NCBI GenBank assembly: GCA_020073385.1
Contig: JAIQFH010000015.1
Coordinates: forward strand, 1-64,000
Direction of reading: 5' to 3'
DNA: 64,000 bases
Origin: Terriglobia bacterium
Lineage (GTDB): Bacteria > Acidobacteriota > Terriglobia > Terriglobales > Acidobacteriaceae
This document shows positions 32,547-40,974 of the stretch, in pieces. Both the position numbers and the translations under genes were made by a program. The notes under the pieces were generated by a model. It was not told the DNA's origin. It saw only the letters and a program-made list of their open reading frames with translations, and did not search any database. Position 1 is the stretch's first letter, and every line of letters starts with the position of its first letter.

Positions 32547-34346
32547 TCAGAAGTTTGTTCCCATGCTAGCCGGTCGAAATGGAATCTGGAACGTTGCTTC
32601 GACATCGACCGGAGTTCCGGCCCTTGTCGCCGGCTCAAACTTCCACTGCTGGACGGCTTCGGCCGCATAGCGGTCGAGACGCTGGTCGACTCCGCGAAGG
32701 ATTCGCACATTGCCGACGCTTCCGTCGGCATGAATTACCGCATACAAGATCACTGTTCCGTGGACATTCTCCCGCATGAGTTGCATCGGGTAGGCGGGGT
32801 CAACTTTCCGCGTAGCCATGGGCTGGGATAGATCTGCCGTCTGGGCGTTCGGATCGCGATCGCTGAAGTCATGTTTGAGTTCGGCGAAACGGATGATCCA
32901 GCTTCCTCCCGCCGAGTTCAGGTTCGGCATGTTCAGCGTGACTGAGTAGAACCGGCGGCCGCCGAAGACGCTGCGTTCGGGCTCGGAGAGTTTGGCTGCG
33001 CCGTCGGGCTGCATGGGGCGCGCCGAGGTGACGCGTGGTGGACGAACGCTGGCGATGAGGTCGGGGTTCACTGAAGAGGCTACCGTCTTATTAGCGGGAT
33101 CTCCCGCAACCGGCGTGGGCTTCGCGGCGTTGCCAACGTAGAGGCCGGCGGGAGCGTCGCTGGTCGGCTTTGAAGTCGAGCCTCCGCCGTTTCCTCCATT
33201 CCCGTGACCACCGTTCGACGCGGAACCTGATGTGTTGCTTGCGGTAAGCGATCCGGCAGTCCCCGATGCCCCGGCATGTCCTTCGGGCGTAGCCGCGAAT
33301 GTTCCTCTACGGTTGCCGGCTGGCGGGTCAGGGGGAGCGTTTACCTCGGGACGGGCACTGAGGGCGATCACGCGTCCGGGTGATCCCGATGCTCCTGAGG
33401 CCGCCAGAGAAGGAGGCGGAGGGGCGACTTGCGGGGCACCGAGCGAGGGTGCTCTTCGGCCACCCGACATCGTCCGTTGAGCGGCGACGGGAAGTTGCGG
33501 CGCGGGAGCGATCACTGAGCTCGTCGCGATGTTCATGTCCCCAAGTCTTCGCGAAGAGGAGTCGGCGATGTCCTGGGGTGGCACGATGAGCGCGGGTTGA
33601 AGTCCTTGGGCGAGGTTCGGAGCGCTTGAACGGATGTCAGTCGGAGGCGCGGCGACTGGATCCTGTAGCGTCGGAGAACTACGCCGCTGCGCTATATAGT
33701 TTGCGTCCGGAGGTGCGACAACAGAATTCTGGAGCGAAGGGGCAATGCGAGTGAGCTGCGCCGCGGGAGAGAGCGGGGCAGGAGGAATTGCCAGTCGCGG
33801 CTTCTGGACCGTGTCGGACCAGGCCACGATGTTAGGTAGTGAGACGTTGGTTCTTAGCTTGACTTGAGGCGGAGTGACCACGGTCTGCGAGCGATTGTCA
33901 GCTTCGCGTGGAACCGAAATGATGGGTTGACGCGAGAACTCTGGATCGGCTTTCCGGGGAGGATCGCCAGAGGCGCGCAGGGTGTCGAGTGGTGGAAGGT
34001 ATTCGGCCGGCCGGTAATAGACTACTTGCGAATGGTCGAAAGCGGGCTTCGTCTCGACTCGCGGGCGCAAGGCGAACAGATGTGTGAAACCAATGAGGAG
34101 AGTCATCGCGATCACGTGATACGCGACTGACTCGAGGAAGCAATACCAGGGAAGGCTCCGTCTCACGAAGACGTCCGACCAGAATGGGGCCGGTGCAGAG
34201 TGAAGTTCGAGTGGCGGCAGACGGCGTGGGAGCAGAATGTCGCGCAGATTGCCGAAGAAAACCCGGGGTCGGGAGGGCAGGTCGACCAGAAGCCGCGGAA
34301 CAGAGCGGTCTTGCGGGGTCTCAATGACGGGTGGGACTGCGGACAT
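32547..34346 (-). CDS. TonB-domain membrane protein with long proline-rich periplasmic region
   Basis: A 599-residue inner-membrane energy-transducer-like protein. After about 75 cytoplasmic residues comes a single membrane helix (SVAYHVIAMTLLIGFTHLFAL), then about 400 residues rich in Pro, Ala, Ser and Gly (APAPQLPVAAQRTMSGG, GHGNGGNGGGSTSKP) long enough to span the periplasm, and a C-terminal TonB domain (KVDPAYPMQLMRENVHGTVILYAVIHADGSVGNVRILRG, QQWKFEPATRAGTPVDVEATFQIPF). Start ATG at 34346 is preceded by GGAGAGAT. It is divergent from aspS. No exbB or exbD gene is nearby. A plausible partner is the receptor at 43349-46546. Confidence 0.85.
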   Translation of the reverse strand: MSAVPPVIETPQDRSVPRLLVDLPSRPRVFFGNLRDILLPRRLPPLELHSAPAPFWSDVFVRRSLPWYCFLESVAYHVIAMTLLIGFTHLFALRPRVETKPAFDHSQVVYYRPAEYLPPLDTLRASGDPPRKADPEFSRQPIISVPREADNRSQTVVTPPQVKLRTNVSLPNIVAWSDTVQKPRLAIPPAPLSPAAQLTRIAPSLQNSVVAPPDANYIAQRRSSPTLQDPVAAPPTDIRSSAPNLAQGLQPALIVPPQDIADSSSRRLGDMNIATSSVIAPAPQLPVAAQRTMSGGRRAPSLGAPQVAPPPPSLAASGASGSPGRVIALSARPEVNAPPDPPAGNRRGTFAATPEGHAGASGTAGSLTASNTSGSASNGGHGNGGNGGGSTSKPTSDAPAGLYVGNAAKPTPVAGDPANKTVASSVNPDLIASVRPPRVTSARPMQPDGAAKLSEPERSVFGGRRFYSVTLNMPNLNSAGGSWIIRFAELKHDFSDRDPNAQTADLSQPMATRKVDPAYPMQLMRENVHGTVILYAVIHADGSVGNVRILRGVDQRLDRYAAEAVQQWKFEPATRAGTPVDVEATFQIPFRPASMGTNF

Positions 34347-34450
34347 ATCTCTCCATACTAGATGCGAATCTGCGGTCCGGGAAAGCCGGGAGGACACTCC
34401 GAAGATCTGCAACCCGCAGATCATGACGCGGGCTCTCATGACAAACCGTT

Positions 34451-34456
34451 TATAAT
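34451..34456 (+). promoter_or_regulatory. Candidate -10 element for aspS
   Basis: A perfect TATAAT 46 bases before the aspS start codon, in the 155-bp spacer to the divergent TonB-domain gene. No good -35 hexamer is seen at the usual distance, so the call rests on the -10 alone. Confidence 0.45.
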
Positions 34457-34501
34457 CATGGGCTCGGCATACTGCCGGAATTCTCACAGTAAGGAAACAC
34501 T

Positions 34502-36361
34502 TTGCTCGACTTTTTAGGAGATTTACGACGCACCCACATGTGCGGAACGCTGCGCGCCTCCGACGCTGGAAAAAAAGCTGTGCTGATGGGTTGGGTCAAC
34601 AAGCGCCGCGATCACGGCAGCTTGCTTTTTGTTGATCTACGCGATCGCAGCGGCGTTACACAGGTCGTGGTCAATGCGGATCGAAATGCCGCGATCCATG
34701 AAAAGGCGGAAACGCTGCGGAACGAGTATGTAATCGCCGCCATTGGGTCGGTGAAGTTGCGCGAGGTCAACACCGTGAACCCGAACATGCCGACGGGCGA
34801 AGTGGAACTGGTTGCCGATGACATTCGCATCCTGAATGAGTCGAAGCTGCCGCCGTTCCTGCCTTCGGATACGGCTTTGACCAATGAAGAGACGCGGCTG
34901 AAGTATCGGTATATCGACCTGCGGCGCGACGCGATGCAGTTCAATATTGAGACGCGACACAACGTCGCCAAGGCTATCCGAGACTATCTTTCGGCGCAGG
35001 GATTTTTCGAGATCGAGACGCCTTTCATGACGCGATCCACGCCCGAGGGCGCGCGCGATTATCTGGTGCCCAGCCGCGTTCAACCTGGGACGTTCTACGC
35101 GCTGCCGCAGTCTCCGCAGATGTTCAAGCAGATCCTGATGATCTCAGGGTTCGACAGGTATTTCCAGATCGTGCGCTGCTTCCGCGATGAAGATTTGCGG
35201 GCGGACCGGCAGCCCGAGTTCACGCAAATCGATCTGGAGATGACGTATCCGCAGCCGGAGAGCGTTTGGGGCGTGGTGGAAGGATTTCTGCAAGCTGCCT
35301 TTAAGGCTGCGGGCGAACAGATTGACACTTCGTTCCCCCGGATGGATTACGACGAGGCGATCCGGCAATACGGGATCGACAAGCCCGATCTGCGGATACC
35401 GCCGTTTACCGACGTCCAGGAATGCTTCACTGCAGGAAATCTGCAGGAGTTGGCGATCAATCCGAATCTGCCAGTGATCGCGATTCGGATACCGAAAGTC
35501 GGCGAGTTGTCGCGCAAGGAGCGCGATGACATCAAGCCGATGTTCCACTCCAAGGGCGGAGCTCGAGTGTACGAGGACTTCAAGCGCATTGGGAACAAGT
35601 ATCCGGAGGCTGCGGCGGCAATTTCGAAGAAGAGCGGGATGGAAGAAGGCGACCTGATCGTGCTGGTCGCGGGATCGGCGCAAGCCGGCCCTCAGACGGC
35701 GCTGCCTGCGCATCGGAAGGTAACGCCTGCGGAGCTCGCGATTTACGCCTCGGCGGGACTGCTGCGGCTGGCGCTCGCGCAGAAGTATGCAGACCGTCAC
35801 GGAATCTTCAAGAAGACCGGCGATCCGATGAAAGACTACCGTTTCTTGTGGGTCACGAATTTTCCGATGTTCGAGTGGGACGAGGGCGAAAAGCAGTGGA
35901 TGGCGGCGCACCATCCGTTTACCTCGCCGCATGAGCAGGACATGGGCCTGCTCGAGCAGGGAGTCGATTCGGTGAACGATCCGCAATCGACCCTGAGCGC
36001 CGTGCGCGCGCTCGCGTACGACGTTGTGCTCAATGGCACCGAGTTGGGCTCAGGATCAATCCGTATTCACCGGCAGGATATTCAAGCCAAAATCTTCAAA
36101 GCGCTCGGCATGACCGATGAGGAGGCCAGGAAGCGTTTCGGATTCTTCCTGGAGGCGCTGGAGTACGGCACCCCGCCACACGGTGGAATCGCGCTGGGGC
36201 TAGATCGGATCGTGATGATTCTGGCGGGCGCGGAGAGTCTGCGCGAAGTGATTCCGTTCCCGAAGACGGCGCGCGCGGTGGATTTGATGGTGGATGCGCC
36301 CACGCCGGTGGATGAGAGGCAGCTGCGGGATCTCGGGATTTCGATCAAGAAACCGAGCTAG
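34502..36361 (+). CDS. aspS: Aspartyl-tRNA synthetase
   Basis: Class II aminoacyl-tRNA synthetase of bacterial type, 619 residues. The N-terminal anticodon-binding OB fold (about 10-130) has VLMGWVNKRRDHGSLLFVDLRDRSGVTQVV. Motif 2 reads FRDEDLRADRQPEFTQIDLEM and motif 3 GGIALGLDRIVMILAG. The inserted GAD domain specific to bacterial AspRS occupies about residues 285-420. The chosen TTG at 34502 has AAGGAAA six bases upstream; the first ATG (34538) would remove the opening DLRRTH segment that belongs to the family. Whether it also charges tRNA-Asn cannot be told here. Its end faces mtaB across a repeat. Confidence 0.96.
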   Translation: MLDFLGDLRRTHMCGTLRASDAGKKAVLMGWVNKRRDHGSLLFVDLRDRSGVTQVVVNADRNAAIHEKAETLRNEYVIAAIGSVKLREVNTVNPNMPTGEVELVADDIRILNESKLPPFLPSDTALTNEETRLKYRYIDLRRDAMQFNIETRHNVAKAIRDYLSAQGFFEIETPFMTRSTPEGARDYLVPSRVQPGTFYALPQSPQMFKQILMISGFDRYFQIVRCFRDEDLRADRQPEFTQIDLEMTYPQPESVWGVVEGFLQAAFKAAGEQIDTSFPRMDYDEAIRQYGIDKPDLRIPPFTDVQECFTAGNLQELAINPNLPVIAIRIPKVGELSRKERDDIKPMFHSKGGARVYEDFKRIGNKYPEAAAAISKKSGMEEGDLIVLVAGSAQAGPQTALPAHRKVTPAELAIYASAGLLRLALAQKYADRHGIFKKTGDPMKDYRFLWVTNFPMFEWDEGEKQWMAAHHPFTSPHEQDMGLLEQGVDSVNDPQSTLSAVRALAYDVVLNGTELGSGSIRIHRQDIQAKIFKALGMTDEEARKRFGFFLEALEYGTPPHGGIALGLDRIVMILAGAESLREVIPFPKTARAVDLMVDAPTPVDERQLRDLGISIKKPS

Positions 36362-36377
36362 CCGCGGTCAAAAGCAA

Positions 36378-36440
36378 TCAACCACGAAGGGCACGAAGTT
36401 ACACGAAGGAAAACGCAGTGCTTCGTGAACCTTCGCGGTT
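36378..36440. repeat. Imperfect hairpin repeat between aspS and mtaB
   Basis: ACCACGAAGGGCACGAAG-type direct units followed by CTTCGTGAACCTTCGCGGTT in opposite sense form an imperfect hairpin with arms of about 20 bases. It belongs to the broad ACCRCGAAG/CCGCAGAG repeat group. The mtaB reading frame continues into it, giving mtaB an unusual basic C-terminal tail. Confidence 0.65.
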
Positions 36441-37907
36441 ATCGCTTTTGTGAACCTCGCCCCCGAGCACTCCGTCGATGACGTCCTTAATCCTAGCTAG
36501 GGTCCAGCAGTTGGATTCGTGGTGTCCGCGCAGGCGGAGCTTGAGGTAGTTGTCGGTGAGGGCTTCGGTGAACTCTCCGTTTGCGTCATTCCCCAGGACA
36601 TTCAGCGTGATTGCTTCGAGTGTCTTGCCGACAAAGCTCCGCATGAAGGACAACTTCTTCTCTGACGCCAACTCGCGCAGAACGCGATTGCGCTCTCGCG
36701 CCACGTGCACTGGGACTTGATTATTCATCTCTGCCGCCGGAGTCCCAGGACGGGGTGAGTAGGTGAACACGTGAAGGTAAGTGAACGAAAGGTCCTCGAT
36801 CATCTGCCATGTGGCTTCGAATTCGGAATCGGTCTCGCCGGGGAAGCCGACCATCACATCCGCGCCGATCGCCGCGTCCGGCATGGCGGCGTGAATCTTC
36901 TCGATCTTCTCGCGATAGTGCCAGGGGCGATACTTGCGGTGCATGCGCCGTAACACGGCGTCGCTGCCGGATTGCATGGGGACGTGCGTGTGCTTGGCGA
37001 TACGCGGCGAGGTCGCGACGAGAGCGATGAGTTCGTCGGACCAGTCCATTGGTTCGACGGAGGAGATGCGAAGCTTCTCGAGGCTGGTTTCGTTCAGGAT
37101 GCTGCGGATCAGCCCCACCAAAGACGCAGGCGAGCTTTGCTCGCCCGGACAGCCGAGGGCGGCTGTCCCCACATGAACTGAAGATGAGGGCTGGCTGAGG
37201 TCTGAGGCCCGAGGTCCGACGTCCAGATCCCTTCCCCATCGGCCTAAATTGATGCCGCTGATGACTACTTCTCGATAGCCCGCCTCGACGAGCGCGTTGA
37301 CTTCGCGAATGATGCGAGCCATAGGCAACGAGCGGCTGTGGCCACGGACGTAGGGAATCACGCAGAAGGAACAGCGATTATCACATCCTTCTTGCACTTT
37401 GAGGTTGGGGCGGGTGCGTTCGTTGGCAGCATCGAAGACCGGAGCGGCTAGGAGTTCAGTGTGGGCGAATATGTCGGAGACGAAAATTGAGTTGTCAGTT
37501 CTCAGTTCTCGGTTCTCAGTCAACCCCGCGAGCGGTACGAAAGCCGGTCGAGTGTTCTCGGCGCTCGTCGGCCCACAGAGGGCGATTTCCGCCAGTTGGT
37601 GTTTATGAGAGTTGCCGACGACCAGGTCCACTCCCGGCAGGGTTGCGAGTTCCTCGGGCGCCCGTTGCGCGTAGCAGCCGGTGACAACGATTCTGGCTTC
37701 AGGATTCTGGCGGCGGACTCGGCGAATCGCGGCGCGGGCGTCCTGATCGGCGCCCGCAGTCACGGTGCAGGTATTCAGGATTACGACTGAAGCTTGCGTC
37801 GGACTGGAAGCGCGCGCAAGTCCGCGCTCTTCGAACTGCCGTTCGAGGGCGGCGCCATCGGCCTGCGTGGCACGGCAGCCGAAGTTTTCTACAAAGAATC
37901 CGGGCAC
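36399..37907 (-). CDS. mtaB: tRNA methylthiotransferase, MtaB type
   Basis: Radical-SAM methylthiotransferase that adds a methylthio group to a modified adenosine 37 of tRNA, here of the MtaB (t6A-specific) kind. Of 502 residues, the N-terminal UPF0004 domain has three cluster cysteines (ENFGCRATQADG, LNTCTVTAGADQ, VTGCYAQRAPEEL), the radical-SAM motif is VQEGCDNRCSFCVIP, and a TRAM-like region is at the end. Two segments derive from repeats in frame: about 37485-37545 (LTENRELRTDNS) and 37130-37240 (GTAALGCPGEQSS). The GTG at 37907 is used because a stop precedes it. The C-terminal 15 or so residues come from the repeat at 36399-36440. Confidence 0.9.
   Translation of the reverse strand: MPGFFVENFGCRATQADGAALERQFEERGLARASSPTQASVVILNTCTVTAGADQDARAAIRRVRRQNPEARIVVTGCYAQRAPEELATLPGVDLVVGNSHKHQLAEIALCGPTSAENTRPAFVPLAGLTENRELRTDNSIFVSDIFAHTELLAAPVFDAANERTRPNLKVQEGCDNRCSFCVIPYVRGHSRSLPMARIIREVNALVEAGYREVVISGINLGRWGRDLDVGPRASDLSQPSSSVHVGTAALGCPGEQSSPASLVGLIRSILNETSLEKLRISSVEPMDWSDELIALVATSPRIAKHTHVPMQSGSDAVLRRMHRKYRPWHYREKIEKIHAAMPDAAIGADVMVGFPGETDSEFEATWQMIEDLSFTYLHVFTYSPRPGTPAAEMNNQVPVHVARERNRVLRELASEKKLSFMRSFVGKTLEAITLNVLGNDANGEFTEALTDNYLKLRLRGHHESNCWTLARIKDVIDGVLGGEVHKSDNREGSRSTAFSFV
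37130..37245. repeat. In-frame repeat cluster inside mtaB
   Basis: GCCCGGACAGCCGAGGGC and GGCTGTCCCCACA (37138-37176) form a palindrome of the GGACAGCC family, followed by a degenerate heptad run (GAGGTCT, GAGGCCC, GAGGTCC; about 37198-37225). It adds roughly 35 residues within the radical-SAM domain of mtaB. Confidence 0.75.
37486..37530. repeat. Heptad tandem repeat inside mtaB
   Basis: AGTTGTC, AGTTCTC, AGTTCTC, GGTTCTC, AGTCAAC in tandem, read in frame in mtaB between the N-terminal domain and the radical-SAM domain. Confidence 0.75.
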
Positions 37908-37955
37908 ATCCTATGGTACCGTACTCCCCGAATCCTTAAACGAAGCGGCGGGGAA

Positions 37956-38273
37956 TCAGGCAGTAGCCTGCGTTCTCCGCGATTGGAAGCACTCCCGGCA
38001 AAACACCGGACGTCCCTGGGTTGGACGGAAAGGGACGGTTGTCTGCTTGCCGCAGCCCGAGCATGTGGCCTGGGTCTCGACCTTCGTGTAACGATAGTTC
38101 TGTCCCGGGGCAGGAGGCGCTCCCAGCACGGCCAGCCGCTTGCCTTTGCATGCTTTACAGCGTTTGGGTTCGTTCTTGAACTGCTTATCGTGAAAGAAAA
38201 GCTGTTCCCCGGCCGTGAAGATGAAGTCGGTCCCACAGTCGATACACTTCAGCACCTTGTCCTGAAATTCCAT
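37956..38273 (-). CDS. Zinc-ribbon domain protein
   Basis: A 105-residue cytoplasmic protein with two zinc ribbons. The first (CIDCGTDFIFTAGEQLFFHDKQFKNEPKRCKACK) matches the zf-trcl type: Cys-x2-Cys, then the GEQ-FF signature and Cys-x2-Cys. The second is CSGCGKQTTVPFRPTQGRPVFCRECF. Function of the family is unknown; nucleic-acid binding is plausible because it lies near mtaB and rpsU. It is 48 bp upstream of mtaB on the same strand and could be co-transcribed. There is no clear Shine-Dalgarno change of note. Confidence 0.85.
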   Translation of the reverse strand: MEFQDKVLKCIDCGTDFIFTAGEQLFFHDKQFKNEPKRCKACKGKRLAVLGAPPAPGQNYRYTKVETQATCSGCGKQTTVPFRPTQGRPVFCRECFQSRRTQATA

Positions 38274-38502
38274 TGAGGATGGCTCCTTCAGCCCGTTTCC
38301 GTCGCGCCCACTCGCGGGGAATGAACTGCGGTGGTGACACCGAAAGACAGGTCGTCTACTACTCCCCCCTCTGTACTGCCCCTTGGACTCGGCCCTCCGC
38401 GCAGTCGGAAGACCGCGTGGGTTACTGAATATCGTTTATGCCGGGAAGAATGTTGATATGAAATCCCTGATGCAGCTCAACATGGTGGGGGCCAGATCGA
38501 GC

Positions 38503-38529
38503 AGGGCCGCTCCGGGACGGAGCGGCCCT
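38503..38529 (-). terminator. Hairpin terminator of rpsU
   Basis: Eleven-base stem AGGGCCGCTCC (38503-38513) with GGAGCGGCCCT (38519-38529), loop GGGAC, starting nine bases beyond the rpsU stop. There is no strong U tract on the minus strand, so termination may be partial or Rho-assisted. Confidence 0.65.
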
Positions 38530-38537
38530 TCATTGCG

Positions 38538-38735
38538 TTAATCCTGTTCTTTGCGTGTCTTCTTTCTGGCGCGCTTGCGAGCCAGAGCAGCTTTTACACG
38601 CTTTTTTTCGCCGGGCTTCAGGTAGAAGGAGTGGCGCTTAACCTCCTTGATGATGTCTTCCTGTTGCACCTTGCGCTTGAAGCGGCGTAGAGCATTCTCG
38701 AGGGATTCTCCCTCTTGAAGCCTAACTTCTGCCAA
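38538..38735 (-). CDS. rpsU: 30S ribosomal protein S21
   Basis: Small-subunit ribosomal protein of 65 residues: AEVRLQEGESLENALRRFKRKVQQEDIIKEVKRHSFYLKPGEKKRVK followed by an Arg/Lys-rich tail (KRARKKTRKEQD). This is the complete family length. The start is a TTG at 38735, because homology begins with (M)AEVRLQEGE and a GGGGGTG Shine-Dalgarno-like stretch precedes it; the in-frame upstream region encodes a non-family cysteine-rich leader. In many bacteria rpsU is in an operon with dnaG and rpoD, but here it stands alone. Confidence 0.95.
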   Translation of the reverse strand: MAEVRLQEGESLENALRRFKRKVQQEDIIKEVKRHSFYLKPGEKKRVKAALARKRARKKTRKEQD

Positions 38736-38821
38736 ATCTACACACCCCCAGACTCGTCCGGGATGGACCGAATAGTTATGACAAGGATTTGACCGCAAGT
38801 CAAGTGGGACTGACGAATTTC

Positions 38822-40288
38822 TTAACAGTTTGCCTGATTTGGGCCGGAATTTGGCTCAGTTTGAGACTCGGGGGACGTTTGACGGCCCACAAACAAGAAA
38901 AACAGGAATGTGGTGCTTGGCCAAAGCTGCAGAAACAAGCGGTTTAGCGAGAATCGCAGGTGCCAGTAGAGCTCATTGGGAGTGATGACATATACGGCGA
39001 AGTATCCGGCCAGGGTCAACGCCACTGTGACAATTGAAGACCGGAATGCCGCTTCTTTGCGACGAATTCTGGAGGAAGGGAGCAACAAGCTGAGCGCTAC
39101 GAACAAGACGGTGGTGGGAACGACCCATTTCCCGAAGCGGAAGAAGTCCTTGGCATACCACTGCAGAATCGCCCAGTAACGTCCCGGAGTAAGAATCTTG
39201 TGAATCATGGTTTCAGAGTTGGAGAATAAATCGCCGGGCGGTGCGATGAAATGCTTGAACGAGGCGATCAGGACAACGAATGGAGCAATTGCGAGCAGAA
39301 GCACACCAAACTGGCGCACGGAGTCGAGGCCCAATCTACCCGATGCCGGCCGGCGCATCCGCAGTTGAACGGTCTGAGAGACCAGAAACGCGAGAAGAAA
39401 AAGCAGGCCTTCGTTCTTCGTCCAGGCTGCGAAGCCCGTCGCTGTGCCCAACAGCACTAACAGGCCTCGCTTCCGGCCATCGGCATTTGTTGCCGAACGC
39501 TGCTGATACAGATGCAGAAGCGCAATAGCGGCCAGGAAGAAAAACGACAGAGGAATGTCAGCGTACTGGGCAGCTCCCTGTTCGATGAAGAAGGGGGTGG
39601 ATGCCAGCGCGATGCCTGCCATGGCCGCAGAGGTGATGCCGCGGAGAGTCGCCACAGCCGAAACCAGAAGCCCAAGCGTCGCGAAAGTGAACACGAGACT
39701 GATTATCGCGGGGACGATCGGATCGTCATGGCCGATATAGCTCCAGACGTGCGCGATCGCCGCCGGGACAAGCGGCGGGTAGTCGGGATGAGACCAGGGG
39801 ATCAAGGTGCTGAAGCCATCGTGCCAGTGGCTGCCTCCCACGGAAAAAAAACGGGCGTGCAGATTCCAGATGGCGAAAGCATCCCAGCCATCGCCGTGCG
39901 GATGGGCGCGCGCGCGAAGCACGGTGGCGAAGAGCACGGCGGGAATGGAGATCGCGAGAGAAGCCATCAAAAGACGGTGAAGCCAGTGGGGTAGTTTGAG
40001 ATCCGGGACACGGGAGATGATTGAGTTTGAAGGTCTGCGACGAGCGCGAACGAAGAGATACACGCCAAGCAGCACCCCTGTCACGCATAAGTCGGCAGTT
40101 AGTATGTGAACGATGCCTAGCAGGCGCTCGATGAAATAAGCTGAAGAGAAGATCCCGAATCCAAATCCAACCGACAAGGACAGATTCATCCACCATTCCG
40201 ACTTGTTGGACTCTTGGCACGGCCATGCCGCGGAAGTGACCATGTATCCCGAGATGAAGCAGAGTCCTAGCGCCAGGGTAATGTTCAT
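38822..40288 (-). CDS. Polytopic membrane protein, GT-C-type glycosyltransferase-like
   Basis: A 488-residue membrane protein with about ten to twelve hydrophobic segments. The first large loop has RAHPHGDGWDAFAIWNLHARFF, placing acidic residues where GT-C glycosyltransferases (ArnT/PMT-like) have theirs, and SHPDYPPLVPAAIAHVW follows. Such enzymes transfer sugars from lipid carriers on the outer face of the inner membrane. The specific family is not certain and it could be a DUF membrane protein. Its ATG follows directly on the stop of the upstream gene (TAG-ATG), so the two are one operon. Confidence 0.65.
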   Translation of the reverse strand: MNITLALGLCFISGYMVTSAAWPCQESNKSEWWMNLSLSVGFGFGIFSSAYFIERLLGIVHILTADLCVTGVLLGVYLFVRARRRPSNSIISRVPDLKLPHWLHRLLMASLAISIPAVLFATVLRARAHPHGDGWDAFAIWNLHARFFSVGGSHWHDGFSTLIPWSHPDYPPLVPAAIAHVWSYIGHDDPIVPAIISLVFTFATLGLLVSAVATLRGITSAAMAGIALASTPFFIEQGAAQYADIPLSFFFLAAIALLHLYQQRSATNADGRKRGLLVLLGTATGFAAWTKNEGLLFLLAFLVSQTVQLRMRRPASGRLGLDSVRQFGVLLLAIAPFVVLIASFKHFIAPPGDLFSNSETMIHKILTPGRYWAILQWYAKDFFRFGKWVVPTTVLFVALSLLLPSSRIRRKEAAFRSSIVTVALTLAGYFAVYVITPNELYWHLRFSLNRLFLQLWPSTTFLFFLFVGRQTSPESQTEPNSGPNQANC

Positions 40289-40705
40289 CTATCTCGCGTC
40301 CTCGCCAGCGAGGAGCAGGACTCCGCTGCCGAAGTCTTTAACCAGTCGAAGGTTCGGAGGAAGATTCGAAGGCGGCGAAAGAGGGAAGTTGCCGATCACG
40401 ATCGCGTGATGGGTTGAACGATCTACGACTAACGGGGCAAGGGCATACTGGGTCAGATAATGGTCGGGAGTTGAGGAATTGCCACTCTCCCCGATGTAGC
40501 CGATGACTCCGGTTGCGGGCAGACGGGTTTTCACGGCAGCAAAACGCTGATCCGATCGCTTGGAAGTGTCATCCTGGCTCAGGTGCGCCGGGTTCGGTGC
40601 TTCGCGAAGAATGCGGATCGTGGATAGCAGACAACAGAATATGAAGAGAAGGGTGGCACAGGTCGCTCTGGGCGAAGCGGACTCCGTGGATTGTGACAGT
40701 TGCAT
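40289..40705 (-). CDS. Hypothetical membrane-anchored protein paired with the GT-C-like gene
   Basis: A 138-residue protein with one hydrophobic segment near the N-terminus (CATLLFIFCCLLSTIRIL), then a soluble domain on the outer side with IGYIGESGNSSTPDHYLTQYALAPLVVDRSTHHAIVIGNF, reminiscent of small domains found at the end of GT-C type membrane proteins in Acidobacteriota. It directly precedes and is joined to the 38822-40288 gene, so they probably form a two-part protein. I do not recognise a family. Confidence 0.65.
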   Translation of the reverse strand: MQLSQSTESASPRATCATLLFIFCCLLSTIRILREAPNPAHLSQDDTSKRSDQRFAAVKTRLPATGVIGYIGESGNSSTPDHYLTQYALAPLVVDRSTHHAIVIGNFPLSPPSNLPPNLRLVKDFGSGVLLLAGEDAR

Positions 40706-40799
40706 ATAGAGGAACTCGCAGCATTATATGTCTGCGAGTCCGGGCAAACGTGCCGACTTCCCTAATTAGTCCTGAATTAGTCCTGCAGAAAATAGAAAT

Positions 40800-40912
40800 T
40801 CCACGCTTCGTTCTTTGCGATCTTTGCGAATCCTTCGCGATCTTAGCGGTTCAGAAGCCTTTAACCGCGAGGGTCGCGAAGAACGCCGCAAAGGTCGCGA
40901 GGAAATTCAGCT
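40800..40912. repeat. Inverted TTTGCG/CGCGA repeat
   Basis: CTTTGCGATCTTTGCGAA, CTTCGCGATCTTAGCGGTT, then AACCGCGAGGGTCGCGAAG and CCGCAAAGGTCGCGAGGAA in opposite sense, i.e. an inverted repeat about 110 bases long, related to the CCGCAGAG group. It lies in the 269-bp spacer between the glycosidase-like gene and the membrane-protein pair. Confidence 0.8.
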
Positions 40913-40974
40913 GCCTGTGATTTGCAAACAGATTCTTGCTGCATTGTGCATTGATCAATCAATAAGCTTCTGCC

